NCBI GenBank assembly: GCA_963714415.1 | Contig: CAVQOL010000003.1 | Span: forward strand, 62,001-126,000 | DNA: 64,000 nucleotides | Direction: 5' to 3' | DNA from: JAGXRK01 sp963714415 | GTDB taxonomy: Bacteria > Bacteroidota > Ignavibacteria > Ignavibacteriales > Ignavibacteriaceae | Shown here: positions 28,964 to 41,621 of the stretch, one piece after another | How the letters are laid out: each line of letters begins with the position of its first letter | Position numbering within the stretch: position 1 is the stretch's first letter | The notes under the pieces: generated by a model | The model's database searches: none | What the model was told of the DNA's origin: nothing | The model's input: the letters and a program-made list of their open reading frames with translations, nothing else | Translations under genes and position numbers: made by a program

Positions 28964-29971
28964 ATGAAAAACAAAAACTTGTTGCACTTGCTCTACTTAT
29001 TGATAATGGCATCAATGCTGTTTATCAATGTAGGCTGCAGTGAAGACAGTACTACCGAACCAGTAGCGGCTGTAGATGAATCTCTGCTGTTAGTACAATA
29101 CTTAGAAGCAAACGGAGATTATCTGAATACATCCAATCCTGCTATCATCTCTGCTCAGGATGTTAGAACTCTTCAATTAACAAACCCGACCCAATTATAT
29201 GTTATTGATATTAGATCAGCAGCTGATTTTACTGGTAAAGGACACATTGAAGGTGCTGTAAACGTAGCATTGCCGAATTTAGCTACTCATATAAAAACGA
29301 TAAACACTACCAATTACGAAAAGATTGTTGTCGCTTGTTATTCCGGTCAAACTTCTGGTTATGCAACCGCTCTTTTAAGGTTACTTGGCTATGGTAATGT
29401 ATTTTCTTTGAAGTGGGGAATGTCTTCATGGAATGGTCAGATTGCAAATTCCTGGTTGCCTGCAATTGGAAATAATTATACAAATTTCGTTCAAACGGTT
29501 TATCCTAAAGCCGCAGCCGGTAATTTGCCCGTAATCAATACAGGTAAAACAACTGGTAAAGAAATTCTTGAAGCAAGAATCGATCAATTATTATCATCAT
29601 CTGATCCGTTTGGTGATGTTAAGATTACTTATGCAACTGTAACTGCAACTCCTGCCAATTATTATATAGTAAATTATTGGCCGGAAAATCATTACAATCT
29701 TGGTCATCTTCCTGAGGCAATACAGTACACACCAAAAACGACTTTAAAATTATCTGCAGATTTAAAAACTTTACCGACAAATAAACCTGTAGTTATTTAT
29801 TGCTATACAGGTCAAACTTCTGCACAAACTGCGATGATATTAAAAGTGATGGGATATGATGCAAAGACTTTATTGTTTGGTGTGAATACAATGAATTATG
29901 ACTGGATGGGTACAAATGGCTTAACTCAGTTTACTGCTGCAGAAATTAAAGATTTCCCATTCGTATTCTAA
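28964..29971 (+). CDS. Tandem rhodanese-domain lipoprotein
   Basis: About 335 residues from ATG 28964 (MKNKNLLHLLYLL), with lipobox NVGC near residue 26. Two rhodanese domains follow. The first has YVIDIRSAADFTGKGHIEGA and the active-site loop CYSGQTS; the second has GHLPEAIQYTP and CYTGQTS. Both catalytic cysteines are intact, so both domains could carry a persulfide. Located outside the cytoplasm and next to a decaheme lipoprotein, it may handle sulfane sulfur in an extracytoplasmic redox process; this is inference. A hairpin terminator follows. Confidence 0.9.
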   Translation: MKNKNLLHLLYLLIMASMLFINVGCSEDSTTEPVAAVDESLLLVQYLEANGDYLNTSNPAIISAQDVRTLQLTNPTQLYVIDIRSAADFTGKGHIEGAVNVALPNLATHIKTINTTNYEKIVVACYSGQTSGYATALLRLLGYGNVFSLKWGMSSWNGQIANSWLPAIGNNYTNFVQTVYPKAAAGNLPVINTGKTTGKEILEARIDQLLSSSDPFGDVKITYATVTATPANYYIVNYWPENHYNLGHLPEAIQYTPKTTLKLSADLKTLPTNKPVVIYCYTGQTSAQTAMILKVMGYDAKTLLFGVNTMNYDWMGTNGLTQFTAAEIKDFPFVF

Positions 29972-31893
29972 TTATTATTTTCAACCCCTCTAACCTGAGG
30001 GGTTGAATTCTTTTTTGAAATCCAACTATAAAACCTCTAAGTGAATTTCCTGATTTTATTCCACAGAAATCAGTTTTAATCATCCCATCAAATCCGGTTG
30101 TAATTATTTGGTTTTTTGAAAGCGGTGTAACAGTATTAATATAACCGCTGCTTAATTTATAGATCCATAATATCTGTACCGTTGTCACTTTTTAAAGCAT
30201 AAAGCTCACCGGTTTTTGTCGGATAGAAAATGATTCCTTCTTTTTCAACTATTTGAGCGGAGCTTATATCGTAACCAAATCCTGCATCAGTTATCCAAAT
30301 TGGTTCCTGCAATTCTCTGCTTGAGGGTAGAGCAAGAATTGAATCATTCATTGTTCTTACATATATCTGATTGCCATCCTGTGAAATTCCAATGGTTTCC
30401 CGAACCTGATATTTACCTGTTCTCCATAAGGTTTTTCCTGAAGAAATATCAATCGCATTTAGCGTTCTGTCGGGTGCTGTAAAAAATACAATTCCGTTAT
30501 TTGCCACTGCCCAGCAAGCAGCAGGGGAATATAACACACCGATTCGATCACCTTTCCATTTCCACAATAAGTCACCACTATTTTTATCGAGACAATAAAA
30601 ATGTTCATCCCATGCACCGAATAAAATTTTATCACTATAAACGAGAGGCTTTGTTTCAATAAATCCGTTCAATCCATCAAACTGCCAGAGAAGATTTCCA
30701 TCCTCAATATTTATCGCACGAAAAACTCTGTCACTTCCACCGGTATAAACAATATCATTTTCAATGACAGGACAGCCTAAAACTGCAGCATTAGTTTTGT
30801 AATTCCAAATTAGATTTCCATTATCAGGATTCAAACAATAAACTGAACTATCACTGCTTCCGAAAACAAGATAATTACTACTAATTGCGGGAGTTGAATA
30901 AATTGGTCCATCTGTTTGAAATGTCCAGTTTACATTTCCATCTTCAATACTGAGAGAATAAATTTTTCCGGATGCATCTCCGCAAATAACATTTCCTTCA
31001 TGAATAACAGCAGACGACCCGATTGTGTATCCAGTGTTGAATGACCAAACTTCTTTTATTTGCGGATATTTTCCATTTATGGAAAAGTCAGGTCTTGTTG
31101 CTTCTTTATAATAGGACTCATAATCTCTTTGTTGAAGTGGAAGTTGATGCCAAAGTGTTGTTCCCTGAGTTGGTATTCTTTCGTAGAAATACATAGTGTC
31201 ATTTAATCCTTGAGAGATTGTATAACCCCCAACACTTTTATCAGCTCGCAAGTTGCTTCTGCCCATAACACCGGGTACAGACTCAAAATCATAAATTCGG
31301 TTTCGATGCCCATGTCCGAACAAAGTAACCTGTGTATTAAATTTTTTTAATCGGTCAAGAACTTCATACCAGTTTGCGATGCTTTCATCAAGAGGATAAT
31401 GTGTTATAAAAATTATTGGTTGATCGGGATCTGTCAATGATGATAAAACTGAATCAAGCCAGCGAATATCTTCGGGAGCCCAAAAACCGTCAGCCATTCT
31501 CATTCTTGGTCCCTGATGCATTCCAATAAACAAGTAATTATTATATTCAAATACAAAACGATCATTTCCCCAGAGTTTAATAAAATCTGTTCCGCCCGAT
31601 TCAGACCATTTACAATCATGATTACCTGGAATTATATAATAAGGTTTTTCAAGCTTATCAAGAATTTCTTTTGCGAGAAATAATTCTTTATAAGAACCCA
31701 TTTCAGTTATATCGCCTGAGACAATTGTAAAATCAATTTCATCAAATGAGTTAATATCATTAACGGAAATACTTAGATCTTCTGCCGCAGTTGGAGAACC
31801 GATGTGAATATCACTTAACCAGGCAAACTTAAAGTTTGATTGTGAGAAAGAAAGGGAAGAAATTAAAAAAAGTAAAACAAATAATTTTTTCAT
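29946..31893 (-). CDS. Metallophosphoesterase fused to a PQQ-type beta-propeller (one frame break at 3' end)
   Basis: Up to 578 residues in the main frame (31893 to 30157), with a signal peptide. The N-terminal half is a calcineurin-like phosphoesterase: WLSDIHIG, SGDITEMG, GNHDCKW, THYPLD and GHGHR. The C-terminal half has at least six PQQ/quinoprotein-like repeats such as GNLIWNYKTNAAVLGCPVIE and DNDIVYTGGSD. Near 30170 the frame seems to shift: ILWIYKLSSGYINTVTP continues the propeller in the next frame and stays open to 29946, overlapping the convergent terminator, so the real stop is uncertain. Likely periplasmic. The combination suggests a sensor or scaffold propeller attached to a hydrolase; substrate unknown. 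Confidence 0.8.
29982..30016 (+). terminator. Rho-independent terminator after the rhodanese gene
   Basis: CAACCCCTC and GAGGGGTTG form a strong stem with a six-base loop, followed a few bases later by TTTTTT. It ends the cytochrome-rhodanese transcript; the weaker A-rich flank on the other side may also let it act on the convergent gene. Confidence 0.75.
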
Positions 31894-31975
31894 ACTAATT
31901 TCTCTCAGTGAATTGTCACTCTCGTGTAAAAGAAATTATAAATTGATCCAATCAAATACTGAATTACAGAAGTAA

Positions 31976-32957
31976 TTAAACCATTTTTTCAACAAGCTTA
32001 TCAAACTTTTCTTCAAACAATTTATGCAGATAATCTAAATCATCCTTTTCAATCTTAACAATATCTTTTGTATTCATTTCTGCTTGCTGCGGAGTTTTAA
32101 TACCGGGAATAACCGTTGATACTCCTTCAACACTCAAAATAAAACTTAATGCAAGCGAAGTTTTACTGATTTTATATTTTTCAGATAAAGTCCAGACCTC
32201 ATCAAGAGAATCAATCAATTCACTTAAAAATTCTGGAGGAAGACGAAAATATCTGTGATCGTTCTTATCAAATATATATTCTTTATTGAACTTTCCGGTA
32301 AGCAATCCAAAGTGAAGAGGAATTCTTGCTATAACTCCGTATTCTTTTTCTTTAGATTTTTTAATCAGATTCATGGAACGCTGATTGATGATATTTAAAA
32401 CAAGCTGAAAACCGTCAGCAAGATTTCTCTCAATTAAAAATTCAGCTTCGGGATAAGGATTAAAAGTGTTAAGTGAAATTCCCCAATAACGTATTTTACC
32501 TTTTTCTTTAAGTTCGTGCATTGCATCAATGCAAGCACCATCTTCCAGGTGATTTAATTTTGCCGAGTGTAATTGATAGAAGTCAATCTTATCTCGTTTC
32601 AGTCTTCTTAAACTATCATCACAGGATTTAAGGATGTGCTCTTTTGTATAATCAAGAAGTATTGTGTTATTTTCAACACGATGACCGACCTTAGATGCAA
32701 TAATTACATCATCACGGTTACCAAAAACTTTTCCTATAAGTTCTTCGCTATGACCGAATCCATAAAAATCAGCGGTGTCATAAAAATTTATTCCAAGATC
32801 GAATGATTTTTTAAGAGCTTTTATTGAAGTATTATCATCAACATCACCCCAGCCGATTGCAAGATCACCAACCATTGCAGGACCGCCAATTCCCCAGGCT
32901 CCAAATCCAATTTCACTTATAAAGCAGATCTGTTTTACCGAATTTTCTATAGTTCAT
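31976..32957 (-). CDS. Aldo/keto reductase (one frame break near the start)
   Basis: About 326 residues. The proper start is ATG 32957 (MNYRKFGKTDLL), from which a one-base extra near 32918 leads into ISEIGFGAWGIGGPAMVGD. Catalytic tetrad residues are visible: Asp in DTADFYG, Tyr in FYGFGHSE, Lys in ASKVGH and His in YQLHSAK. The C-terminal NADP-binding part has LALSFILSVEGVSTVIPGIKTPQQ. Substrate unknown. Reading only the uninterrupted frame would lose the first beta strand. Confidence 0.85.
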
Positions 32958-33002
32958 TTTGTACTTTCTAAAAAATCTGAGATGAATAAAATATATCAAA
33001 AT

Positions 33003-33030
33003 AAAAAACCCCTTCGGTTTTCCGAAGGGG
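33003..33030 (-). terminator. Rho-independent terminator after the amidase gene
   Basis: On the minus strand CCCCTTCGG-AAAA-CCGAAGGGG is followed by TTTTTT. It lies just beyond the stop at 33053 and ends the minus-strand unit that begins at 36516. Confidence 0.9.
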
Positions 33031-33052
33031 TAATAGAACTCGATCAATCGTT

Positions 33053-35563
33053 TTATTTCATCAATAACATTTTCTTACTTTGTTTAAATTTATCTGTCAT
33101 CAAAGTGTAGAAATAAACTCCACTTGATATTTTACTGGCGTCAAAATTTACGGAATAGCTTCCGGCATTTAAGTTATCATTAACCAGAGTTGTAACTTCT
33201 CTTCCAAGAATATCAGACACAATTATTTTTACATTTGAAGCTTCCGGAATTGAGAATTTAATAATAGTTGCCGGATTAAATGGATTCGGATAATTCTGTT
33301 CAAGATTGTATGTAACAGGAATACCGTTATCCTCCATTTCAACACCAACAGGATCGAACGATGCAATTCTTAAATCGTCAAAATAATGCATTTCCCGTGC
33401 TTTCATTTCCCGGTATATAAGTCATCTGGAAACTGTCAAAGTGCAGTGGCGGATCAAAATTCCATTACCTATCCAGGAACCTGTTTCGCCAAGGCTAAGA
33501 TCCCATGTAACAAGTTTCCATCCAAGCCAGTCAACATCATACCAGTGACTCACTTCAAAATTAGAAGGAGCCTGAACTGAAGTTTCACGAACAGCAAATC
33601 TGAATTTATTATTTGTTCCATCACCAAACAAGAAAACCTGCAGCAAACCATTTGCATCAAAAATCGGTTCAGTTAAATTAAAATTTTCTCTTATCAGCCA
33701 ATTACTTTCATTTGTATCCCAGCCATATTCAAGCATCATAGATCGGGCACTACCAGTATTAAGATTTGTTACTGAAGTTGAAGAAGATATTTTAGTTAAA
33801 TCGTCTAATAGCACCAACAGTATACATAGACGATGTTGGTTGGCTCCAATTACCTATCCCGCCCTCAAAGCTCTCAATTGATGTCCTAAGATTATAATTA
33901 GAGTTACCTGAAGTAAAGGAATATTCGGTTTGATTACTAATAGCATTTCCGTATACATCCTGTAAACCTGGCAAAAGTCTTATTGTATAATCTTCGTTTT
34001 CAATTAATGGAGTACCGATAAATAAAGTTAAAATACTTTTTCCGTTAAAAACATTATAATAACGAATTATTCCCTGAGCATTAGTCTGAGTAGAATTTCT
34101 TACAACATTAAATTTACCAGATATTGTGGATGTATTTAATGGCTCATCGAAAGCTAAATTAATTATCGGTCTTAATTCAACTTCGGTGGTACCCGAAGAA
34201 GGATAAACATATATTATTTGCGGAGCAGTAACATCTATAATTCTTGTCTTTACAGAAAATGTGAAAGGATCTCCTCCAATGCCATCACCATTTCCATCAA
34301 AAGGATGACCGTACTTATCAGTTGCATTACCTCCTATTGTTACTTCATATTCAGAATTAAATGCAAAATCAGATGTATTGATATTAACCGTGTAATCATT
34401 ATTTGACCATGTATAAGTTGCAGTTGCCGGCGGATTAAAACTTATGTTTGATTCAACTGTAGTTTTATCCATTGGTCTTGAAAAATTAATCACCAGATTA
34501 TCGTAACCCGGATATAAACTATCACCCGCAGCCGGTACTGTTGATAAAACTTTTGGCGGAGTTTGTGAAATGAGTTTTAAGATCAACAAAAGTAAAGAAA
34601 GTATCTTTAGGTGTTACATCAACTGTTAAAGTATCATAACCGGGTGCATAAGCTATTAACTGATGTGTGCCGGCAGAAACATTCTCAATAAAATAGAATC
34701 CGTTTTTGAGTAATTCCGGATCTGTTGTATATTTATAAAATAATGACGCATAAGAATCTGTGGTATAACTCTTTCCTTCAACTTCCACAGTAGCACCATT
34801 TAATTTTACACCTGACTCAAGATCAGTAATAATTCCCGTTACGATACCAACGTAAGGACGGGAAATACTATGGTGTTTTAATATTGACCAGTAGAAAGTA
34901 TATGCTTCAAGTCTTTTCCATTCGGCATTCATATTTAATACGTTCTGGATCGGATTTGTATGAAATCCAGCTTCACTCAATTCCGATGGCATTAGAGTGT
35001 TTCTATTAACAGAAAGATAAGGGCAGGTTGAAGTTGGTTGATAAAATGTACAATCTCCAATTGATCCTTTGACAGTATAGGTTCGCATTCCATTTGTAAG
35101 CAGACCAATCATTATGTCACTCATTGCTTTACCGCCGTTAGGTATCTTTTCTGTCCAATTCAAGATATTGACCCCAAAGCAATAATGTGCTATTAGCTGT
35201 AGTTCCTATACTTGAAGCATCACTATGAAGCGAATGAAACCATTTTGCTCCGAGATTATTAGCCTCAGTACTTCTTTGCGACAAAGAAACATATTCAATA
35301 TCATCTTCACGGCATAAATAAACTGTGTCAATATCCGTCCAGTCAAGAAGCATTTGTCTTAGATTTAAAGCAACTCTAAGATTTTTTTCAGCTTCGGAGT
35401 AGCCATAAATTCCCATATTCTCAAATTGGCTGTGACCAGGATCGAGATAAATATCCCAACCCGAAAGACCGGTTACAGGTTGTGCATTTAATTTTGGTAC
35501 CAGTAAAAGAAACAAAACAGTAACTACCGAAACCAACAATTTTATTTTTTTATAAACTCTCAT
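33053..35563 (-). CDS. T9SS-secreted N-acetylmuramoyl-L-alanine amidase, multidomain (several frame breaks)
   Basis: About 835 residues. After a signal peptide (start ATG 35563, MRVYKKIKLL to KLNAQ) comes an Amidase_3 domain that hydrolyses peptidoglycan stem amides: zinc ligands in YLDPGHS and HSLHSDASS, catalytic Glu in SEAGFHTNP. Then a carboxypeptidase-regulatory-like domain (GIITDLESGVKL), two Big_5-like Ig domains (VLSTVPAAGDSLYPG; IYVYPSSGTTEVE), a lectin-like segment (SFEGGIGNW) and a T9SS sorting domain (NYPNPFNPATIIKF). Frame changes near 35160, 34575, 33825 and 33465 fit one extra base each; one near 33390 needs a missing base instead. Probably a surface-associated cell-wall enzyme. 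Confidence 0.8.
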
Positions 35564-35579
35564 TTTTTTCTCCGTCTCT

Positions 35580-36516
35580 TTATTCAATGTTCTTCAGATA
35601 AATTGAACCATCATCGAAAGCTTCATACACTATTGTTTTACCGTCTGGTGATATTGAAGGGTTCATTTCAATGGAATCATTTGTATTAGTTAGATTTCTT
35701 TTATTTGTACCGTCAGTGTTTATTATGAAAATATCGGAAGCAGTGTATGTATGACCGTCATCTTCTGTAATCATATAAACTAAACTCTTGCTGTCAGCAG
35801 ACCATTTTGGATTATAACCGACATCGAGATCAATTAAATTTGTTCCATCAATGTTCATTATAAAAAGATTTCCGCCGTAAACTTCAAAAGCTATTTTTGA
35901 ACCATCTGGTGAGGCTGAAACGTTAAGATATTTTTTACCTTCTAATGGTTCGAGAGTTTTTATTTCAGACTTTGCAATATCTTCAACAAATATTTTATCG
36001 TAAGTTGAATACACAACAACAGCACTCTGTCTTTCCAAAAATGATTGTTCCTTACCTGATTCGAAAATTTTTACACCATCTTTTTGTGGCAGAAGAACTT
36101 TGTCGTTTCCCGGAATCCATTCAGGAAGATACGGCATGCTTGTTGTTTCATCTGAAATTTGAATAGCTGTCGCCGAACCAACATCAAATATTTTAAGTGA
36201 ACTATAACCGCGTGGTCCATCATATCTGGTAACTCTGCTTAAAATGCTTTTGGAATCGGAAGACCATTTAAAAGCATAACCTGCAGAAAATTCTTCCGAC
36301 AATTGTGATATTGAACCGTCAGCAAAATTGTAAATGTACAATCCCTGATAACCGGATTTTGTAAAGGCTATTTTAGTCCCATCGGGAGAATAGACCGGAT
36401 TCATGCTTATGTCATCCAGGCTTCCGGTTAACCAAACAGAATTATTGTCTTGAGCTAACAACAAAGTTGGCTGGCTTAAATAAAAGAATAAATAGAATAA
36501 AAACAATTTTTTTCAT
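35580..36516 (-). CDS. TolB-like PD40 beta-propeller, exported (one frame break in signal peptide)
   Basis: About 311 residues. From ATG 36516 the sequence MKKIVFILFILLF forms the start of a signal peptide; a one-base extra near 36495 shifts it into LSQPTLLLAQD. The body contains six PD40/TolB propeller blades, for example VYSPDGTKIAFTKSG, SASPDGSKIAFEV and SISPDGKTIVYEA. This fold is typical of TolB and of DPP-like propeller proteins; no hydrolase domain follows. It is 17 bases upstream of the amidase start, so probably co-transcribed with it. Role unknown. Confidence 0.78.
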
Positions 36517-36698
36517 TTTATGTCCTGATAATTCTTGATCAAAAAAAATAATTTATATCACGATGGACTTTGCGTCCATTTATGTATAATAGTGATGCAA
36601 AAGATATGAAAAATATTTTTTATATACAGTCTATTTTATTATAAATCACTGCAGTATTTTTGAAATGCGATAAACTAAAAAGAATAAAAGGAAGTAGA

Positions 36699-38167
36699 AT
36701 GATAGCACAGATAAGTGTTTTTATGCCTTTAGGTGACAAAAAGGAAAACGATAAGACAATTCAAAGGTTAAGTTCAAATCCACTGGTAAAAGAAATTTTT
36801 CTGGTTTCATCAGAAGAAGTAGAATATTCTTATGAAAATGCTAGTATAATTCAAAGTGACTTTTTTAAGAGCAGTAAAACTGTTGAATTAATTGCCAGGC
36901 ATTCCAATTCAAAGTATACGTTGATAATTCAAAGTGATAAAGCAATCAATCCCGGCAAATTTTCTCTTGAAAGATTTGTCCAGGTTGCTGAAAATACATC
37001 GGCAGGTTTTGTTTACTCGGATTATTATGAAGAGGAAAAGGGAAATGTACAAATACATCCTGTTATTGATTATCAGCAGGGAAGTCTGCGCGATGATTTT
37101 GATTTTGGCGAAATAATTCTTTTCAGAACAGATGTTATTAAAGAAACGGTCACGAAAATGACTGAAAAATATAATCTACGCAGGAATGTATGATCTTAGA
37201 CTTAAAAATATCTCAAAAGTATCCATTAGTCAGAATTCCGGAATATCTTTACACGGTTGAAGTAAAAGAAGATATAGGCTCGGAAGAAAAACATTTCAGC
37301 TATGTTGATCCCAAAAACAGGGATGTCCAGATTGAAATGGAAAAAGCTGTAACGCAGCATCTTAAAGATATTGGTGCATTTCTTCAGCCTCCGTTTAAAG
37401 AGATAGATTTTAACAAATCTGAACAGTTTGAGTTTGAAGCAAGTGTTATTATACCGGTAAGAAATCGGGCAAAGACCATTGGCGATGCAATTGATTCTGT
37501 ATTAAAACAAGAGACTAATTTTAAGTTCAACCTGATTGTCGTTGATAATCATTCAACAGACGGAACAACAGAAGTAATAAAAGAAAAATCGAAAAAGAAT
37601 GTTTTAGTTATTCATATAACTCCCGGAAGAAAAGATCTTGGTATTGGCGGATGCTGGAATGAAGCTGTGCATCATGAAAAATGCGGAAAGTTTGCAATAC
37701 AACTGGATAGTGATGACATTTACTCTGATAAGAATACTGTTCAAACAATAGTCGATACTTTTCATAAAGAAAAATGTGCAATGGTTATCGGCTCTTATAA
37801 ATTAACAGATATTGATCTTAACGAACTTCCACCGGGATTGATTGATCACAAGGAGTGGACGGACAACAATGGACCTAATAACGCACTAAGAATAAACGGA
37901 CTCGGCGCACCAAGAGCTTTTTATACACCTGTCTTAAGAGAGATAAAAATTCCTAATGTATCTTATGGTGAAGATTACGGAGTTGGAATAGCTATTTCCC
38001 GCAGCTATAAAATAGCCCGAATTTATCATTCGATCTATTTATGCAGACGATGGGAAGGAAATTCCGATGCAAAACTTGATATAGTAAAAATGAACTCTAA
38101 TAATCTTTATAAAGACAGATTAAGAACTTTTGAATTAAATGCAAGAGTTTTGAAAAATATTTCTTAA
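36699..38167 (+). CDS. Tandem family-2 glycosyltransferase (two frame breaks)
   Basis: About 490 residues. Start ATG 36699 is preferred over 36660 because AAAGGAAG sits just upstream. The C-terminal half is a GT2 domain: ASVIIPVRNRAKTIGDAIDSV, VVDNHSTDGT and the metal-binding AIQLDSDDIY, with a later GEDYG. The N-terminal half (ISVFMPLGDKKEN, LIIQSDKAI) has a similar Rossmann-like start but no DxD, so it may be a degenerate GT-A domain. The frame changes near 37180 and 37215; dropping one base each joins KYN-YAGMYDLRLK-ISQKYP. Sugar donor and acceptor unknown; cytoplasmic, no membrane segment. Confidence 0.75.
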
Positions 38168-38368
38168 ATAATGGTTTTTCTGTTAATTATTAAATATTGT
38201 TTGTTTATTGACTTTAGTAATAGAATTAATTACTTTTTTGCGTGAAAAATTTAATCAATTTGATAATTGATTGGATTAAATAATTGTTGATAAAACGAGT
38301 GGATAAACCACTCAATATCGAATATGCCCACTGTATTCGAGATTAGTTTATATAGGAGTTAAGGGATT

Positions 38369-41300
38369 ATGAAAAAATTGCTACTCTTTTTTCTATTAAC
38401 AACACTTTTCTTATCTATACCTGTCTACTCTCAAGTCGGAAAAATTAATGGTGTTATAAAGGATGCTCAGACAGGCGAAGCTCTTATCGGAGCGAACATA
38501 ATTGTTGAAGGTACAACAATAGGTGCTGCCACAAATATTGATGGCTTTTACGTAATAACAAATGTTCCTCCCGGCACCTTCAACCTAAGAGCATCAATGG
38601 TTGGTTACACTCAGCAAGTAATACAAAATGTTAGAGTTAGCATCGATCTTACAACCGAAATAAATGTCAATCTTTCATCTCAGACAATTGGCATTGAGGA
38701 AGTTGTGGTTGTTGCTCAAATACCTGTTGTTCGGCAGGACGTTTCTTCAAGCGTTGTGAATCTTAACATAAAAGAAATTGAGAATCTTCCCGTTGTAAGT
38801 GTTAGCCGTGTAATCGGGCTTCAGGCCGGTGTACAGGGTTTAACAATTAGAGGTGGTGCAAGTGATCAGACAGCTTTTGTTGTTAACGGTATTACACTTC
38901 GTGATGAAAGAGATAACACGCCATATACAGGAATAAGTTTTACTAACATTGAGGAATTACAGATCCAAACAGGCGGATTCAATGCTGAATATGGAAATAT
39001 AAGATCCGGTCTTATTAACGTAGTTACTAAAGAAGGTAAAAAAGATAAATATAATTTTTCAATGCTTGGCAGATACAGACCTCAAGGCAGAAAACATTTT
39101 GGCGATGCAGCAAACTCACCTAATTCTTATTGGATAAGACCTTATATTGATGATGCAGTTGCCTGGACAGGAACCGATAATGGAAATTGGGATATTTATA
39201 CACAGAGACAATATCAGAGATTCGAAGGCGGCTGGTATAAAGTTTCTGAATCATTACTTGCCGACGATAACCCAAATAATGATTTATCCCCTGAGGCAGC
39301 TCAGAGACTATTCCTATGGCAGCATAGACGACCTTTAGATATTGATGATTTTGATTATGACCTTGATATGAGCTTTAGTGGTCCGGTTCCCTATGGTCAG
39401 GAATTGGGCAATTTAAGATTCGCGGCATCCTATCGTCAATCAAGAAGTATGTATCTTGTACCTCTATCCGATGATGCATACAGAGATTTTAATGGATCGT
39501 TGAAAATAACCTCTGATGTGGGTCAGGGTATGAAACTCTCAGTTGAAGGATTAATAGGTAAACAAACAGGTACAAACTACAGCCGTTCTGGTGGTCCCGG
39601 TTTATTTACATCTTCTTCAGGAGTTGCTTCTAATATTGACTGGAGGTCCGGCGCAAGTTATTTAGATGCCAGAATCTATGCACCGGAATATTGGAATCCT
39701 GCAACAATTTATACCAATATGCAGGGTTTTAAATTTACTCATGCTGTCAGCTCTAATACTTTTTACGAAATTGTTGGAAGCAGGGTTTCATTTGAATATG
39801 ACACATATACAGGTACACCAAGATATGCTTATGAGGTGGATGCTTCAGGTAATATCATCCAACCCTTATCATTTTCAGATAATACCGATAGTTCAAAAGG
39901 GATAGTTATTGGAGGTGTCTTTTACGATATGGGACCATATGGCTTTTTTAGCGGTCAAGCTGGTAGTATCGGTTCCGGGATGAATACCGGTCTTGGCTTC
40001 AGCAACTCAAGAGACTCAAGTAAACTTAATACTTATTCTTTAAGATTTGATTATGCCAGCCAGTTTGATAAATATAATTATTTAAAAGCAGGTTTCGAGT
40101 TTATCTATACAGAAAATCTTGTTAATTATTCTCAAATTGACTTATTCCTTCCATCTAATAATGTTACTTCTTCGTGGTCTAAATATCCTAAAAAAGTTGC
40201 CTTTTATGCACAGGATAAACTAGAATTTGAGGGAATGATTGCTAATTTAGGATTGCGATTAGATATATCTGATCCGGGTGGTGATTGGTATATATTTGAT
40301 CAATACAACAGTGCATTATCAGGAGCTCAATCGGCTAATATTGATGTTCTTTTAACCAAAGAACCAGTGAAAACACAGGTTAATCTTAGTCCGCGACTTG
40401 GTGTAGCTTTTCCGATATCTGTTAATAGTAAATTATACTTCAATTATGGTCATTTCCGCTCAATGCCGGCTCCTGAAAATTTATTCTTACTTAGAAAAAG
40501 CCAGTCAACCCAGATTGTTACTAGAATTGCTGATCCTTCTGTTGATCTTCCTAAAACTGTTGCTTATGAATTAGGTTTTGAACAAAATTTATTTGATCAG
40601 CTTTTATTGAATATAAAAGGTTATTATAAAGATGTATCCAATCAACCAAGATTGGTTCGTTATACAAGTGAAGACAATACCGTTAACTATCAGATTAATG
40701 AACCAAATAATTATTATGATATAAGAGGTTTTGAAATAGACTTAAGGAAGAACAGGGGAGAATGGGTTACCGGTTTTATAAATTATACTTACATGGTATC
40801 TAGCTATGGATATTTTGGGTTGCCGTCTTATCCCGAAAACCCAACTTTGTTTAGGGAGGTTGAAAGGAATACTAAGATTCTTTATCAGGAAAAACCTGTC
40901 CCGCAGCCATATGCCAGAGCAAGTATTGATTTCTTTACGCCGGTTGATTGGGGTCCTGATTTAGGAGGTAATAAAATTTTTAGATCAAATTAGACTCAAT
41001 ATTCTTGCGAATTGGTCTTCTGGTACTTATTTCTCTTACACAGGCAGGGGTGGTACTATTGCAGGATATGATAATAATATCCAATGGACAGATTTTTTTA
41101 ATGTTGATTTGCGCTTTAGCAAAACAATTAATTTTGGTCCGGTAGATCTTGAATTATTTATGGATGTAATAAATGTGTTCAATATTAAATATATGAGCTA
41201 CCAGAGCGGGTTTTGTTAATCTGGAGGACTGGGATAATTATATGACGTCCTTGCATCTTCCTGAATACTTTACTACTGAGTTTGGTTATGGTAATATTCC

Positions 41301-41592
41301 CGGCGATGATACACCGGGTGACTTCAGGGAGTACGATGTACCATTCCAGCCGCTTGAATATGCCAGGGATGTTAGCTTGGTTACTAATCCAAATCAGATT
41401 GCATATTACTATGACGCTCTTTCAGGCAGATATTTTCAATGGAGTGGTGAAGAGTGGTCCCAGGTTAGTGATGCCAGAATTAGTGAAGTGCTTGATGATA
41501 AAGCGTATATTGATATGCCGAATTTACAGTATACCACTTTTCTTAATCCGCGGGATATTTATTTTGGAATTAAGCTGAATATAAATTTATAA
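38369..41592 (+). CDS. TonB-dependent receptor with carboxypeptidase-regulatory N-domain (two frame breaks)
   Basis: About 1070 residues: signal peptide (LSIPVYSQ), a carboxypeptidase D regulatory-like domain (GVIKDAQTGEALIGANIIVE), a plug domain (IRGGASDQTAFVVNGITLRD, GGFNAEYGNIRSGLINVVTKEG) and a long beta-barrel. Frame changes near 40979 and 41210 are each one extra base; the bridging sequence (IRLNILANWSSGTYFSY to DVINVFNIKY) is typical of the last barrel strands. TonB receptors import substrates across the outer membrane using energy from TonB. The layout resembles SusC, but no SusD-type gene follows. First gene of a six-gene + strand locus of exported proteins. Confidence 0.88.
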
Positions 41593-41621
41593 AAAAGTAA
41601 GAATATATAACCGAGGCAATA

